Part shown: in pieces, positions 8,531-17,031 of the stretch
How the letters are laid out: every line of letters starts with the position of its first letter
How positions within the stretch are numbered: the stretch's first letter is position 1
DNA from: Flavobacterium sp.
GTDB lineage: Bacteria > Bacteroidota > Bacteroidia > Flavobacteriales > Flavobacteriaceae
Reading direction: 5' to 3'
Assembly: GCF_024305175.1 (NCBI RefSeq)
Contig: NZ_JAMWYY010000009.1
Coordinates: forward strand, 1 to 64,000
Length of the DNA stretch: 64,000 nt
Made by a program: the position numbers and the translations under genes
Notes under the pieces: model-generated
What the model was told of the DNA's origin: nothing
The model's input: only the letters and a program-made list of their open reading frames with translations
The model's database searches: none

Positions 8531-9004
8531 ATGAAACTATCAGAATTTAAAAATTGCCTAAGCGCAGTACCAACATTGTCCTTTCAGCTTCCTGACGGGT
8601 CTTATGTACCTGAAAATTTCCACGTTACAGAAGTGGGATCAATAACTAAAAACTTTATTGATTGCGGTGGCACTGTCAGAAAGGAGAGTGTTGTTAATTT
8701 CCAGCTGTGGGAGGATTCCAATGACGAAGACCACAGGCTTAAAGCTGAAAAGCTGTTGAAGATTATTGATTTATCTGAAAAAGTGTTAGGCATCGGCGAC
8801 TATGAGATTGAAGTGGAATACCAGCACGGCACCATCGGCAAGTACGATCTTGGCTTCGACGGTAAAGCCTTCTTACTGTTAAACAAGCAGACAGCCTGCC
8901 TGGCATCGGATCAGTGTGGCGTACCTGCCAGCAAAAAGAACGTTAGCCTTATGGAAATAACTGAAACATCCAACAGTTGCGCTCCCGGAGGAGGCTGCTG
9001 CTAA
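8531..9004 (+). CDS. DUF6428-like protein of arsenic operon
   Basis: Protein of 157 residues with no catalytic motif I can recognise. I associate it with the DUF6428 family, which is common in Bacteroidota arsenic operons. It ends in a cysteine-rich tail (SNSCAPGGGCC) and has two further cysteines in the preceding loop (TACLASDQCG). Those cysteines could bind arsenite or another soft metal, which would fit its place between arsR and the arsC-like gene, but this is inference. The gene starts 17 bases after arsR and ends 11 bases before the next start, so it is clearly in the operon. Confidence 0.7.
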   Translation: MKLSEFKNCLSAVPTLSFQLPDGSYVPENFHVTEVGSITKNFIDCGGTVRKESVVNFQLWEDSNDEDHRLKAEKLLKIIDLSEKVLGIGDYEIEVEYQHGTIGKYDLGFDGKAFLLLNKQTACLASDQCGVPASKKNVSLMEITETSNSCAPGGGCC

Positions 9005-9015
9005 TAGTATATATC

Positions 9016-9645
9016 ATGTCAGAAAACACCGTGCTTTATCCGGAATTAGCTGCTGTTGCTAATGGATTCAATGCCAATACTATTTCAAACGAACGAAAAG
9101 AAGTGCTTAAACCGCTGATCGATTTTATACAGTCAAAAGCTGGAAATCAAGAGGAAATACGGCTGAACCTGATTTGTACTCACAATTCGAGAAGGAGCCA
9201 TCTTGCACAAATTTGGGCGCAAGCGGCGGCTGCTTATTACAACATACCTAATGTGTTTTGCTATTCCGGCGGAACAGAAGCAACCGCGATGTTCCCTGTG
9301 GTTGCAGAAACCTTAAAAGATTCAGGCTTTAAAATACAGGCACTTTATTCCGGGAATAATCCGGTGTACGCTGTGAAGTATTCTGAAAACCGGCACCCGG
9401 TCATAGCCTTCTCTAAAACTTATTCTGATGAGTTTAACCCCGAAGGTGGCTTTGCAGCCATAATGACCTGTTCGCAGGCGGATGGTGGCTGCCCTTTTAT
9501 ATCGGGTGCAGAGAAAAGAATAGCCATCACATATGAGGATCCAAAGGAATTTGATAATACACCGCAGCAATTGGAAAAGTACCGTGAACGCAGCGGGCAG
9601 ATTGCTGAAGAAATGTTTTACGTGTTCTCTCAAATAAACAAATAG
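9016..9645 (+). CDS. Low-molecular-weight phosphatase-type arsenate reductase-like protein
   Basis: Protein of 209 residues of the low-molecular-weight protein tyrosine phosphatase fold. The CX5R catalytic loop is C54-T-H-N-S-R-R60 followed by SHLAQ. The start is set at ATG 9016, 11 bases after the DUF6428-like stop; an upstream in-frame start at 8977 would run into the previous gene. ArsC proteins of this fold reduce arsenate to arsenite with thioredoxin. The N-terminal extension of about 50 residues and the neighbouring Acr3 pump support an arsenic role, although redox cysteines other than C54 need checking. Confidence 0.8.
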   Translation: MSENTVLYPELAAVANGFNANTISNERKEVLKPLIDFIQSKAGNQEEIRLNLICTHNSRRSHLAQIWAQAAAAYYNIPNVFCYSGGTEATAMFPVVAETLKDSGFKIQALYSGNNPVYAVKYSENRHPVIAFSKTYSDEFNPEGGFAAIMTCSQADGGCPFISGAEKRIAITYEDPKEFDNTPQQLEKYRERSGQIAEEMFYVFSQINK

Positions 9646-9647
9646 TT

Positions 9648-10718
9648 ATGTCTGCAAATAATTGCGCCCCTGCGGCCAATAGAAAAAAGCTTGGATTTTT
9701 AGACCGATACCTCACCCTTTGGATTTTTCTCGCTATGGCAGCAGGTGTAGCCCTCGGCTACTTGCTGCCGTCAAGCAGTGACTTCATCAACTCTTTCTCA
9801 AGCGGGACCACCAATATACCTCTTGCCATAGGTTTGATCCTGATGATGTACCCGCCACTTGCAAAAGTAAATTACAGCAAGATGGGTGACGTGTTTTCAA
9901 ATACCAAAGTTTTGGGTGCCTCCCTGCTGCTAAATTGGATTATAGGGCCAATCCTCATGTTTGCCCTTGCGCTGTTATTCCTAAAGGGTTATCCCGAATA
10001 CATGATTGGGGTTATCCTTATTGGCCTGGCACGCTGCATCGCCATGGTAGTCGTCTGGAACGACCTTGCTGATGGCAACCGTGAATATGCTGCGGGACTC
10101 ATTGCTCTTAATAGTATCTTCCAGGTGTTCCTATATAGCGTATATGCCTATATTTTTATAACAATACTTCCTCCTTATTTCGGATATGACGGCTTTGCCG
10201 TAGATATCAGTATTGGCCAGATCGCCGAAAGTGTCGGCATTTATCTGGGTATACCTTTTGCCCTCGGTATCATAAGCAGGTATACTTTGATTAAGCTTAA
10301 AGGAATTGAATGGTTTGAGGCTAAATACCTTCCATTAATCTCTCCAATAACCCTGATAGCATTACTCTTTACAATTATTTTAATGTTTAGCCTTAAGGGT
10401 GAGCTTATCGTACAGATACCAATGGATGTTGTCAGGATTGCAATACCGCTGGTCATATATTTTACAATTATGTTTGTAATAAGCTTTTTCACCGGACGTT
10501 TCTTTGGTGCCGACTATTCAAAAAGCACTTCAATAGCATTTACTGCAACGGGAAACAATTTTGAACTTGCTATTGCTGTTGCCATTGGGGTATTCGGAAT
10601 CAATAGCGGCCAGGCCTTTGCAGGCGTCATAGGCCCGTTGGTTGAAGTTCCTGCCCTGATCGCTTTGGTTAACCTTGCATTCTGGTTCAGGAAGAAGTAC
10701 TTTACAGAGAAGTATTAG
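9648..10718 (+). CDS. acr3: ACR3 family arsenite efflux permease
   Basis: Arsenite efflux pump of the inner membrane, 356 residues, about ten hydrophobic segments. The conserved transport cysteine is C130 in the [15 protein letters not shown] block, the family signature. The later [17 protein letters not shown] block holds the second conserved glutamate. The gene starts 2 bases after the arsC-like stop, so the two are coupled. It pumps out the arsenite made by the upstream reductase and would be derepressed by ArsR. A hairpin at 10734-10759 follows. Confidence 0.95.
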   Translation: MSANNCAPAANRKKLGFLDRYLTLWIFLAMAAGVALGYLLPSSSDFINSFSSGTTNIPLAIGLILMMYPPLAKVNYSKMGDVFSNTKVLGASLLLNWIIGPILMFALALLFLKGYPEYMIGVILIGLARCIAMVVVWNDLADGNREYAAGLIALNSIFQVFLYSVYAYIFITILPPYFGYDGFAVDISIGQIAESVGIYLGIPFALGIISRYTLIKLKGIEWFEAKYLPLISPITLIALLFTIILMFSLKGELIVQIPMDVVRIAIPLVIYFTIMFVISFFTGRFFGADYSKSTSIAFTATGNNFELAIAVAIGVFGINSGQAFAGVIGPLVEVPALIALVNLAFWFRKKYFTEKY

Positions 10719-10733
10719 ATTGCTGCTCTTGAG

Positions 10734-10759
10734 AGGACAAATAGTCGAACTATTCTCCT
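10734..10759 (+). terminator. Hairpin after acr3
   Basis: A two-part stem (AGGA with TCCT, then AATAGT with ACTATT) around a CGA loop lies 15 bases after the acr3 stop. There is no strong T tract, so termination is plausible but not certain. It shares the core TAGTCGAACTA with the hairpin after chrA at 323-347. Confidence 0.4.
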
Positions 10760-10881
10760 AATCCATTGTGACCCAGCTATGGCAGCTCCTTCGCTGTAAA
10801 ATTGCCACGATGTTGGCATAATTATTCCTAGTACATTATAAGTGCTAAAAAATCTACCGAAATGCTAATTGATTTTAATTG

Positions 10882-11493
10882 CTATATCACACGCCTAAAA
10901 GTGAGATTAATCCTTGGTAACATCTCTTTAGATGATTTAGGTATATGATGTTCTCAAAAAGTATTGGTAGTACCAGACATTAAAAGCAATGTCCCATGAT
11001 GCAGCGGTATTTCAACCTGACCAATTTCCTTGTTGGTCTTATGCCGAAAGCGGAATGGACGTGTTTGTCCAAAGGTTAAGGACGCTATATTAGGATTGCT
11101 GCCAATCTTATGCTCTTTATCTGAATGCCAGGCCACACTGTCATTGCCGTCGCGGTATAAATTTAAAAGTACCGCGTTGAATTTAAGTCCGGTTTCCTGT
11201 TCCACTTTTTGCCGAAGCTCCAGAAGTTCCGGTGTCCAAGGGTGAGTAGCTTCGCCAGCTTCTTCCTGCTCACCATACCAGGCAATCATTCGCGGTGCCG
11301 TCACTATCTTATCGTACATGGGCATTTGGTACCTGTGCCATGGTGTGTTGCGAAGTAACTTTCTATAGTAATGGTCAGCGTCTTCTTTTAATATAAAGCC
11401 ATCATACTGCATCAGTTCTAGGCCCGGCAGGTCAAAGTATTTCTTTGGGCTGGTGCCCACTATAAAAAGATCGGTATCGTTAAAGAGTGTCAT
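10882..11493 (-). pseudogene. alkB: alkB-like 2OG-Fe(II) dioxygenase, interrupted by in-frame TGA
   Basis: AlkB-type DNA repair dioxygenase broken by a premature stop. The frame from ATG 11493 carries the HxD iron ligands (H123 and D125 in AWHSDKEH), then stops at TGA 10956-10954 after MSGTTNTF. Reading on in the same frame gives EHHIPKSSKEMLPRINLTFR and ends at TAG 10884-10882. This restored tail contains the third iron ligand His and the 2-oxoglutarate-binding RINLTFR motif, so the TGA most likely replaced a conserved Trp codon (TGG to TGA). The truncated product of about 179 residues would lack both functions. It lies 69 bases after dnaE2, and its context is the SOS-type cassette. A sequencing error is the main alternative. 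Confidence 0.85.
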
Positions 11494-11562
11494 AGCTGTG
11501 CTTTTTAGTGGTTGAAGTCGCTTCAGGCTTGAAGTCAATATTTCCTATAGCCTGTTGTCTTT

Positions 11563-14500
11563 TCATCCTGCTTTTTTCTGATTAGTCGTATTCATTTTAT
11601 GCCTCGGCAGGTTAATCTCCTGCTCCTGTGGATATGGCTCACGGTGTGTCATGGAAACATCTTCACGAAGCCTTTCCTGCGTGCGCATGCTTTCGGCATC
11701 AGATTCCCTGTAACGTGGGTCGGCAATAAATGGCATTTTCTCCATTTTGGAGATAGTAATCGTAGGAAAATGATAATCCACTTCTACCGTACCCAACAAT
11801 AAATAGCAGCCCCCGCCTTTAAAAGGATATTCTTTCAGGCTACCTGTAAAATGGGCTGTATCGAAAAACTCCCCGTTAGCGTCGATCCATGTCCCGAAAT
11901 ACATGGCGCCCATTTTGGTAGGTACGTGCTTGCGGGAGACCAGGTACGCCAGCATCTTTACCTGTTTCTTATGGTGATGTACCAAATCGCATGCCATCAC
12001 ATCGCCACGGTATTTAGTTTTCAAAAGATTGAAGGGCGTTACCGAGACCGGAAAGCCTAAAAGTTCAATCTCATCAAAAGCATCTTCAAAGGGGGAGCGT
12101 TTCAGTTCTGGCAGCTTGTATTCGCGGACGGGTTCCGGCAGGAGTTGCGGCTGGCGGTGTTCCGGCTTAAAGTTCATCATGATACGACGGGCTGTGACCA
12201 AAAGCTCATTTTTATTTTTACCTGTTGAACGGAACGCTCCGATATAAATTAAAAGCTGTAGCCCTTCAATCCCGATAGGTACGCGCTTGATGAAGTCTTC
12301 CAACGAAACATATTGCCCGTTAGCCAGGCGTTGCTCTACAATACATTTTGCAATCTCCCCTTGCAATCCCTGAAGATGCATGAAGCCCAAATAAATATCC
12401 TTGCCATACAAGGTGGTCTCTAACTCGCTCTTGTTCACACAGGGATTATGGATCGCGGCACCCGACATCCGCGCCTCATGGACATATACTTCTGTACGGT
12501 AAAAGCCGCCCTGGTTGTTGATGACGGCAACCATAAATTCAATAGGATAATGTACTTTCAGGTACAGGCTCTGGTAACTTTCTACGGCATAGGATGCCGA
12601 GTGTGCCTTACAGAATGAGTATCCTGCAAAGGATTCGATCTGGCGATAAATCTCTGTACTTAACTGCTCGGGATGTTCTTTGGCTGCACACGAGGCAAAG
12701 AAGTTATCCTTTACTTTCTGCAATGCCGCTTTGGAACGTCCCTTGCCGCTCATGGCCCTGCGCAGAATATCCCCGTCGGCTGCTGCCAGCCCACCGTAAT
12801 GCAGGGCGATCTTAATCACATCTTCCTGGTACACCATGATGCCATAGGTTTCACCAAGCTGCTCCTCGAAAACCGGATGGAAGTATTCAAACTTATCGGG
12901 ATAGTTGTGGCGAAAAATGTACTCCTTCATCATCCCGCTTTGGGCCACGCCGGGGCGTATTATCGATGAAGCGGCTACCAGTACCTTGTAATTGTTGCAC
13001 TTCAGCCTCCTGAGCAGCCCCCGCATAGCAGGGCTTTCAATATAAAAGCATCCAATCGTTTTCCCCCTGCCCAAGTACTCATTACACGCAGCTTCGTCTT
13101 TTGAGAGGGACGTATCGCGGATATCCACGGTAATGCCACGGTTTTTTTTGATGAGCTTCACAGTATCATCAATATGCCCAATACCCCTTTGGGAGAGGAT
13201 GTCGAATTTATCAAAGCCTATCTCTTCCGCTACATGCATATCGAACTGTACGATCGGGAAACCCTTGGGCGGCATTTCCAACGCCGTAAAATCCGTGATC
13301 GGGTCTTCGGAAATCAGGATGCCACAGGAGTGCATCGAGCGCTGGTTGGGGTATTTCTCCAGCATCATCCCGTACCGGTGTACCAGTCTGACCACTTCAT
13401 TTTTATCGTGCTGGTCCATAGCGGTACCCGATAGGGCATCCAGTTCCTCTTTTGGCAGGCCAAAGACTTTGCCTACTTCCCTGAAAATGGATTTGTACTT
13501 GAACTCGACATTCGTGCCACAAAAGGCCACATGGTCGGCACCATAGCGCCTGAAAATATAGTCCAGTATCACGTCACGCTCTTTCCAGGACCAGTCAATA
13601 TCAAAATCCGGCGGGCTTTTGCGGTTCAGGTTCAAAAAGCGCTCAAAATACAGGTCCAGTTCCAGGGGGCAGATATCGGTAATACCGAGGCAGTATGCTA
13701 TAATGCTATTGGCTCCGCTGCCACGTCCTATATGCAGGAATCCCATCGAATTGCTGTAACGGATGATGTCCCAGGTGATCAGGAAGTAACCACTGAATTC
13801 CAACTGGTGAATCACTTTGAGTTCCTTTTCTACCCTTTCCCGCGCCGCAGCATTATCAGTGCCGTAGCGTCTTGCCAGCCCCTGATGTGCAAGGCTGGTC
13901 AATAATTCCAGATCGGTGTCACGGTTGGCCGTGTAGTGTTTTTTATTCCTGGGCTCGCCGAACTGATATTCAAAATGGCACTTGTTGATAAGGGCAAACG
14001 TATTTTCCATTATCTGCGGGTATTGGCTGTAAAGTACCATGATCTCTTCAGGAGGGAGCATCATTTCATCTACACCGCAATAGTCGGACGGGATTAGTTT
14101 GCTGCCCAGCGTGTTGAGGTCAATAGCCCGCAATATCCGGTGCAGGTTGTACTCGGTTTTGCTGCGAAAGGTTACCGGCTGCAGCACCACCATTTTAGAA
14201 AGCCTGTTTTTCCATTCGGGGCGGATCAGGAGCGAGAGGTTTTCAGGGCGGATACCGATAAATTCAAACTCCCTCAGCGTATCCGGTACATTTTCCACAG
14301 GATAAATGACGAATACCTCTTTGAAATCGGGTGCGGTGGAAGGTATTGGCAAACCGTCCAGGTTGTATTTGGTGCGATGTCGGTTGATCTCCCCAATCCC
14401 AAGACGGCTCTTTGCAAGGGCTATATAAAGCAGTTTGTCCTGCTCACGGAATTCCATACCAACGAGAGGCTTTATATCCTCCTCCTTACAGGCTTTATAA

Positions 14501-14640
14501 AACTCATAAATTCCGGTCACCGTGTTGATGTCCGTGAGCGCCATGGCCGTAATGCCAAGGCTTTTTCCCTGGGCCACCAGCTCGCTGACCGGTATGGTAC
14601 CGTAGCGCAAGCTGTGAAAAGAATGGCAATTAAGGTACAT
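11563..14640 (-). CDS. dnaE2: DNA polymerase III alpha-like, error-prone DnaE2 (ImuC) type
   Basis: C-family DNA polymerase of 1025 residues, shorter than replicative DnaE (about 1150 or more). Domains in order are: PHP (start NCHSFHSLRYGT, where the first His of the usual HxH is replaced by Asn, so the PHP site looks degraded), palm with the catalytic PDFDIDW near residue 345, fingers, HhH (GIEGLQLLIYIGAF region) and an OB domain. The tau-binding tail is absent. Together with the adjacent Y-family polymerase and LexA-like repressor this fits the damage-inducible translesion cassette found in many bacteria. It starts 2 bases after the dinB stop, so the two are coupled. Confidence 0.9.
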   Translation of the reverse strand: MYLNCHSFHSLRYGTIPVSELVAQGKSLGITAMALTDINTVTGIYEFYKACKEEDIKPLVGMEFREQDKLLYIALAKSRLGIGEINRHRTKYNLDGLPIPSTAPDFKEVFVIYPVENVPDTLREFEFIGIRPENLSLLIRPEWKNRLSKMVVLQPVTFRSKTEYNLHRILRAIDLNTLGSKLIPSDYCGVDEMMLPPEEIMVLYSQYPQIMENTFALINKCHFEYQFGEPRNKKHYTANRDTDLELLTSLAHQGLARRYGTDNAAARERVEKELKVIHQLEFSGYFLITWDIIRYSNSMGFLHIGRGSGANSIIAYCLGITDICPLELDLYFERFLNLNRKSPPDFDIDWSWKERDVILDYIFRRYGADHVAFCGTNVEFKYKSIFREVGKVFGLPKEELDALSGTAMDQHDKNEVVRLVHRYGMMLEKYPNQRSMHSCGILISEDPITDFTALEMPPKGFPIVQFDMHVAEEIGFDKFDILSQRGIGHIDDTVKLIKKNRGITVDIRDTSLSKDEAACNEYLGRGKTIGCFYIESPAMRGLLRRLKCNNYKVLVAASSIIRPGVAQSGMMKEYIFRHNYPDKFEYFHPVFEEQLGETYGIMVYQEDVIKIALHYGGLAAADGDILRRAMSGKGRSKAALQKVKDNFFASCAAKEHPEQLSTEIYRQIESFAGYSFCKAHSASYAVESYQSLYLKVHYPIEFMVAVINNQGGFYRTEVYVHEARMSGAAIHNPCVNKSELETTLYGKDIYLGFMHLQGLQGEIAKCIVEQRLANGQYVSLEDFIKRVPIGIEGLQLLIYIGAFRSTGKNKNELLVTARRIMMNFKPEHRQPQLLPEPVREYKLPELKRSPFEDAFDEIELLGFPVSVTPFNLLKTKYRGDVMACDLVHHHKKQVKMLAYLVSRKHVPTKMGAMYFGTWIDANGEFFDTAHFTGSLKEYPFKGGGCYLLLGTVEVDYHFPTITISKMEKMPFIADPRYRESDAESMRTQERLREDVSMTHREPYPQEQEINLPRHKMNTTNQKKAG

Positions 14641-14642
14641 AC

Positions 14643-15797
14643 TTATATCATTTTTGATTGAAAGATGCCGCTGCCGCGCATCACGGCATTAGCACCGAAG
14701 CGGTTTTTGATCTTGTCCATCGCCTGATATAGGGACATCATTTCCTGGGTGTCCTCAAACAGGTTGATCTGGTAGGAACCCCGCACCAGTTTGCTGAAGC
14801 GCACCCCTACCAGGCGCAGGCTCATACGGCGCTGGTAGAGTTTTCCGAAAGCTTCGAGTACGGCTTTAGTGAGCGTATGGTCGGACGAGGTATACGCAAG
14901 GGTGACCTGCCTTGTCTCAGTATCGAAATTGGAATACCGGATCTTTACCGTCACGTTTGCCGTAAGCCATCCCTCACTACGGAGCTGGTAGGCTAATTTT
15001 TCCACCATAGTGCAAAGCACGGACCGCAGGAATGCCATGTCTGTTGTGTCCTGGTGGAAGGTATCTTCGGTCGATAAGGATTTACGTTCACGATGCGGCT
15101 CCACCGGGGTATTGTCGATACCGTTGGCTTTCTTCCATAATTCAATACCGTTCTTGCCGATCATCTCCTGTAGCACATTTACAGGCATTTCGGCAAGGGT
15201 CTGTATGTTACGGATGGCGATACGGGACAGCAACTTGAAAGTAGCATCACCTACCATCGGTATTTTTCGGATCGATAAGGGATTTAAAAACTGCTGTACC
15301 ATGGGCTGTGGTATTTCCAGGTTGCCTTTGGGTTTCCCTTCACCGGTCGCAATTTTGGATACCGTTTTATTTACCGAGAGCGCAAAGCTGATCGGTAAGC
15401 CTGTTTCACGGGTGACGGTAGCGGAAAGCTCATTAGTCCATTTGTACGAACCATGAAACTTATCCATGCCGGTGATGTCGAGGTAAAATTCATCGATGGA
15501 GGCTTTTTCCATGACCGGTGCCCGCTGCTCTATAATTTGTGAAACGGTATTGGAATAACGGGAAAATAATTCCATATCACCCTTTACGACTTTCGCCTCA
15601 GGGCACAGCCTGAGGGCCAATTTAATCGGCATTGCGGAATGCACGCCAAACTTCCTTGCTTCATAAGAACAGGAAGCCACCACGCCGCGGTCACCACCGC
15701 CGACAATCAGGGGGATACCTTCTAAGGCACTGTTTTGCAGCCTTACACAGGAAACAAAAAACGTATCAAGGTCCATATGTACCACCGAGCGTTCCAT
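14643..15797 (-). CDS. dinB: Y-family DNA polymerase (Pol IV/DinB type)
   Basis: Translesion polymerase of 384 residues. The start is taken at ATG 15797 (MERSVVHMDLDTFF). Catalytic carboxylates are intact: D9 in HMDLDTFF and D102-E103 in SIDEFYLD. This separates it from the inactive ImuB proteins of comparable cassettes. A likely sliding-clamp motif QINLF lies near residue 347. The finger, thumb and little-finger regions have normal length. It is divergent from the S24 repressor gene, with the candidate operator between them, and is first in the dinB-dnaE2-alkB unit. It should be made on DNA damage. Confidence 0.93.
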   Translation of the reverse strand: MERSVVHMDLDTFFVSCVRLQNSALEGIPLIVGGGDRGVVASCSYEARKFGVHSAMPIKLALRLCPEAKVVKGDMELFSRYSNTVSQIIEQRAPVMEKASIDEFYLDITGMDKFHGSYKWTNELSATVTRETGLPISFALSVNKTVSKIATGEGKPKGNLEIPQPMVQQFLNPLSIRKIPMVGDATFKLLSRIAIRNIQTLAEMPVNVLQEMIGKNGIELWKKANGIDNTPVEPHRERKSLSTEDTFHQDTTDMAFLRSVLCTMVEKLAYQLRSEGWLTANVTVKIRYSNFDTETRQVTLAYTSSDHTLTKAVLEAFGKLYQRRMSLRLVGVRFSKLVRGSYQINLFEDTQEMMSLYQAMDKIKNRFGANAVMRGSGIFQSKMI

Positions 15798-15837
15798 AAT
15801 CATAGCATTTAGTACCGAACAAAATTATACCAGATTA

Positions 15838-15864
15838 GAACAAAATAATATATATTTGCTGTTC
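15838..15864. promoter_or_regulatory. Candidate operator between dinB and the S24 repressor gene
   Basis: Inverted GAACA (15838-15842) and TGTTC (15860-15864) enclose an AT-rich 17-base spacer. A further GAAC lies at 15817-15820. The spacer holds TATATTTG (15851-15858), which fits the Bacteroidota minus-7 consensus TAnnTTTG for the rightward repressor promoter. A repressor bound here could silence both divergent transcripts. The binding protein is inferred. Confidence 0.5.
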
Positions 15865-15884
15865 CAAATAGCAACAATTCGCGT

Positions 15885-16649
15885 ATGTCTTTATTTTCCG
15901 ACAACATCAGGTTCCTGAGGATTCAAAAGAACATTTCCCAGGAAAAGCTTGCCACAGCGCTCCTAATCGCGCGTGCACGCTATGTAAAGTATGAGTCCGG
16001 GACTTCTGAAGCCCCCTATGATATACTGAAACGTATCTCCAAATTTTACCATGTGAGCATCGACCTGCTGCTGAATGTCGACCTGCGCAAGATCGATATG
16101 GATGGGCTGCTGAAACTTGAGGACAACCGCATATTGTTACCTATTACCATAGACGCGGGCGGGGAAAATACAATAGAGATCATACCCCAGAAAGCCAAGG
16201 CGGGCTACCTGAATGGTTACAGTGACCCCGAATTCATCGAAGGCCTGCAGCAGATATCATTGCCTTTCCTTAAAAACGGAAAGTTCAGGGCCTTTCCTGT
16301 GTCCGGGGACTCCATGCCGCCCCACAGGGACGGTTCCTTTATTATCGGAAAATATGTGGAAAGCCTTGGGGAAGTACGCGATGGCAGAACCTATATCCTG
16401 CTGACCAAAAACGAGGGCATTGTATACAAACGCCTGAATAAGAACGGCAAGAACAACCTGGTACTGAGCTCCGACAATTCTTTCTACGAGCCTTATTCGG
16501 TCAGGGCCTCCGATGTGTTGGAAATATGGGAATATGCCTGCAGCATCGCCACCAATGAATTTGAGCCAGACAGCCTGGAGCCGCAAAACATCCGCGATAT
16601 GTTTAACAGCCTCCGTAATGAGATAAAAGCTTTGAAGCATTTACAATAA
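15885..16649 (+). CDS. LexA-like XRE-S24 self-cleaving repressor
   Basis: Repressor of 254 residues with an N-terminal Cro/CI-type HTH (residues 8-62) and a C-terminal S24 peptidase domain. The self-cleavage site is probably A106-G107 (KAKAGYLNG). The catalytic dyad is S143 (SGDSMPP) and K182 (IVYKRLNK). Proteins of this design are inactivated by RecA-stimulated autocleavage after DNA damage. It is divergent from dinB-dnaE2, so it is the likely switch of that cassette. The last 45 residues, beyond the S24 domain, look helical and may help oligomerise. A phage-type CI repressor is the alternative, but no phage genes are near. Confidence 0.9.
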   Translation: MSLFSDNIRFLRIQKNISQEKLATALLIARARYVKYESGTSEAPYDILKRISKFYHVSIDLLLNVDLRKIDMDGLLKLEDNRILLPITIDAGGENTIEIIPQKAKAGYLNGYSDPEFIEGLQQISLPFLKNGKFRAFPVSGDSMPPHRDGSFIIGKYVESLGEVRDGRTYILLTKNEGIVYKRLNKNGKNNLVLSSDNSFYEPYSVRASDVLEIWEYACSIATNEFEPDSLEPQNIRDMFNSLRNEIKALKHLQ

Positions 16650-16657
16650 TCAGATTG

Positions 16658-16903
16658 ATGACTACAACTATACGCTTAAGGATACCAAAAGATATTGATA
16701 CCGCTACCGAACGAAAAATACGCAAGCTTAAGGGAAGCCTTATTGCACAGTCTTTCACCGATATCATCCATTTCGATGATGATGGAGAAGATTTTTATAT
16801 CCATTATTTTACCACGCCTTCCGTGAAAAAGAATGATGCCATAACTTTTATCTCTTCATTTCTAACAGAAGAAGCACTGACTGAAACCGCAATGATACTA
16901 TAA
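16658..16903 (+). CDS. Small hypothetical protein
   Basis: Protein of 81 residues, alternating polar and hydrophobic, with no domain I recognise. The ATG at 16658 is used; a TTG one codon earlier is possible. It follows the S24 repressor gene by 8 bases and would be cotranscribed with it, so it could be an accessory of the damage response, but nothing in the sequence shows its role. It has no signal peptide or membrane segment. Confidence 0.5.
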   Translation: MTTTIRLRIPKDIDTATERKIRKLKGSLIAQSFTDIIHFDDDGEDFYIHYFTTPSVKKNDAITFISSFLTEEALTETAMIL

Positions 16904-17031
16904 CGCTGTATATACTGTTATAAGGGTATCAATTTTAAATGACTGTTTTTGAGTGATTTTAGCTTGTTTTGGCTCAGTATTTTCATTCGTATAGCACCTA
17001 CCTTGCATAGTGAATAAAATATGCCGGGGAG

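Noticed and set aside
10954..10956. TGA in alkB read as selenocysteine
   Set aside because: The position aligns with a Trp in the family, not a Cys, and no selenocysteine insertion structure is apparent.
13133..14661. Long plus-strand frames of up to 173 codons opposite dnaE2
   Set aside because: Antisense shadows of a well-supported polymerase gene; no recognisable domain.
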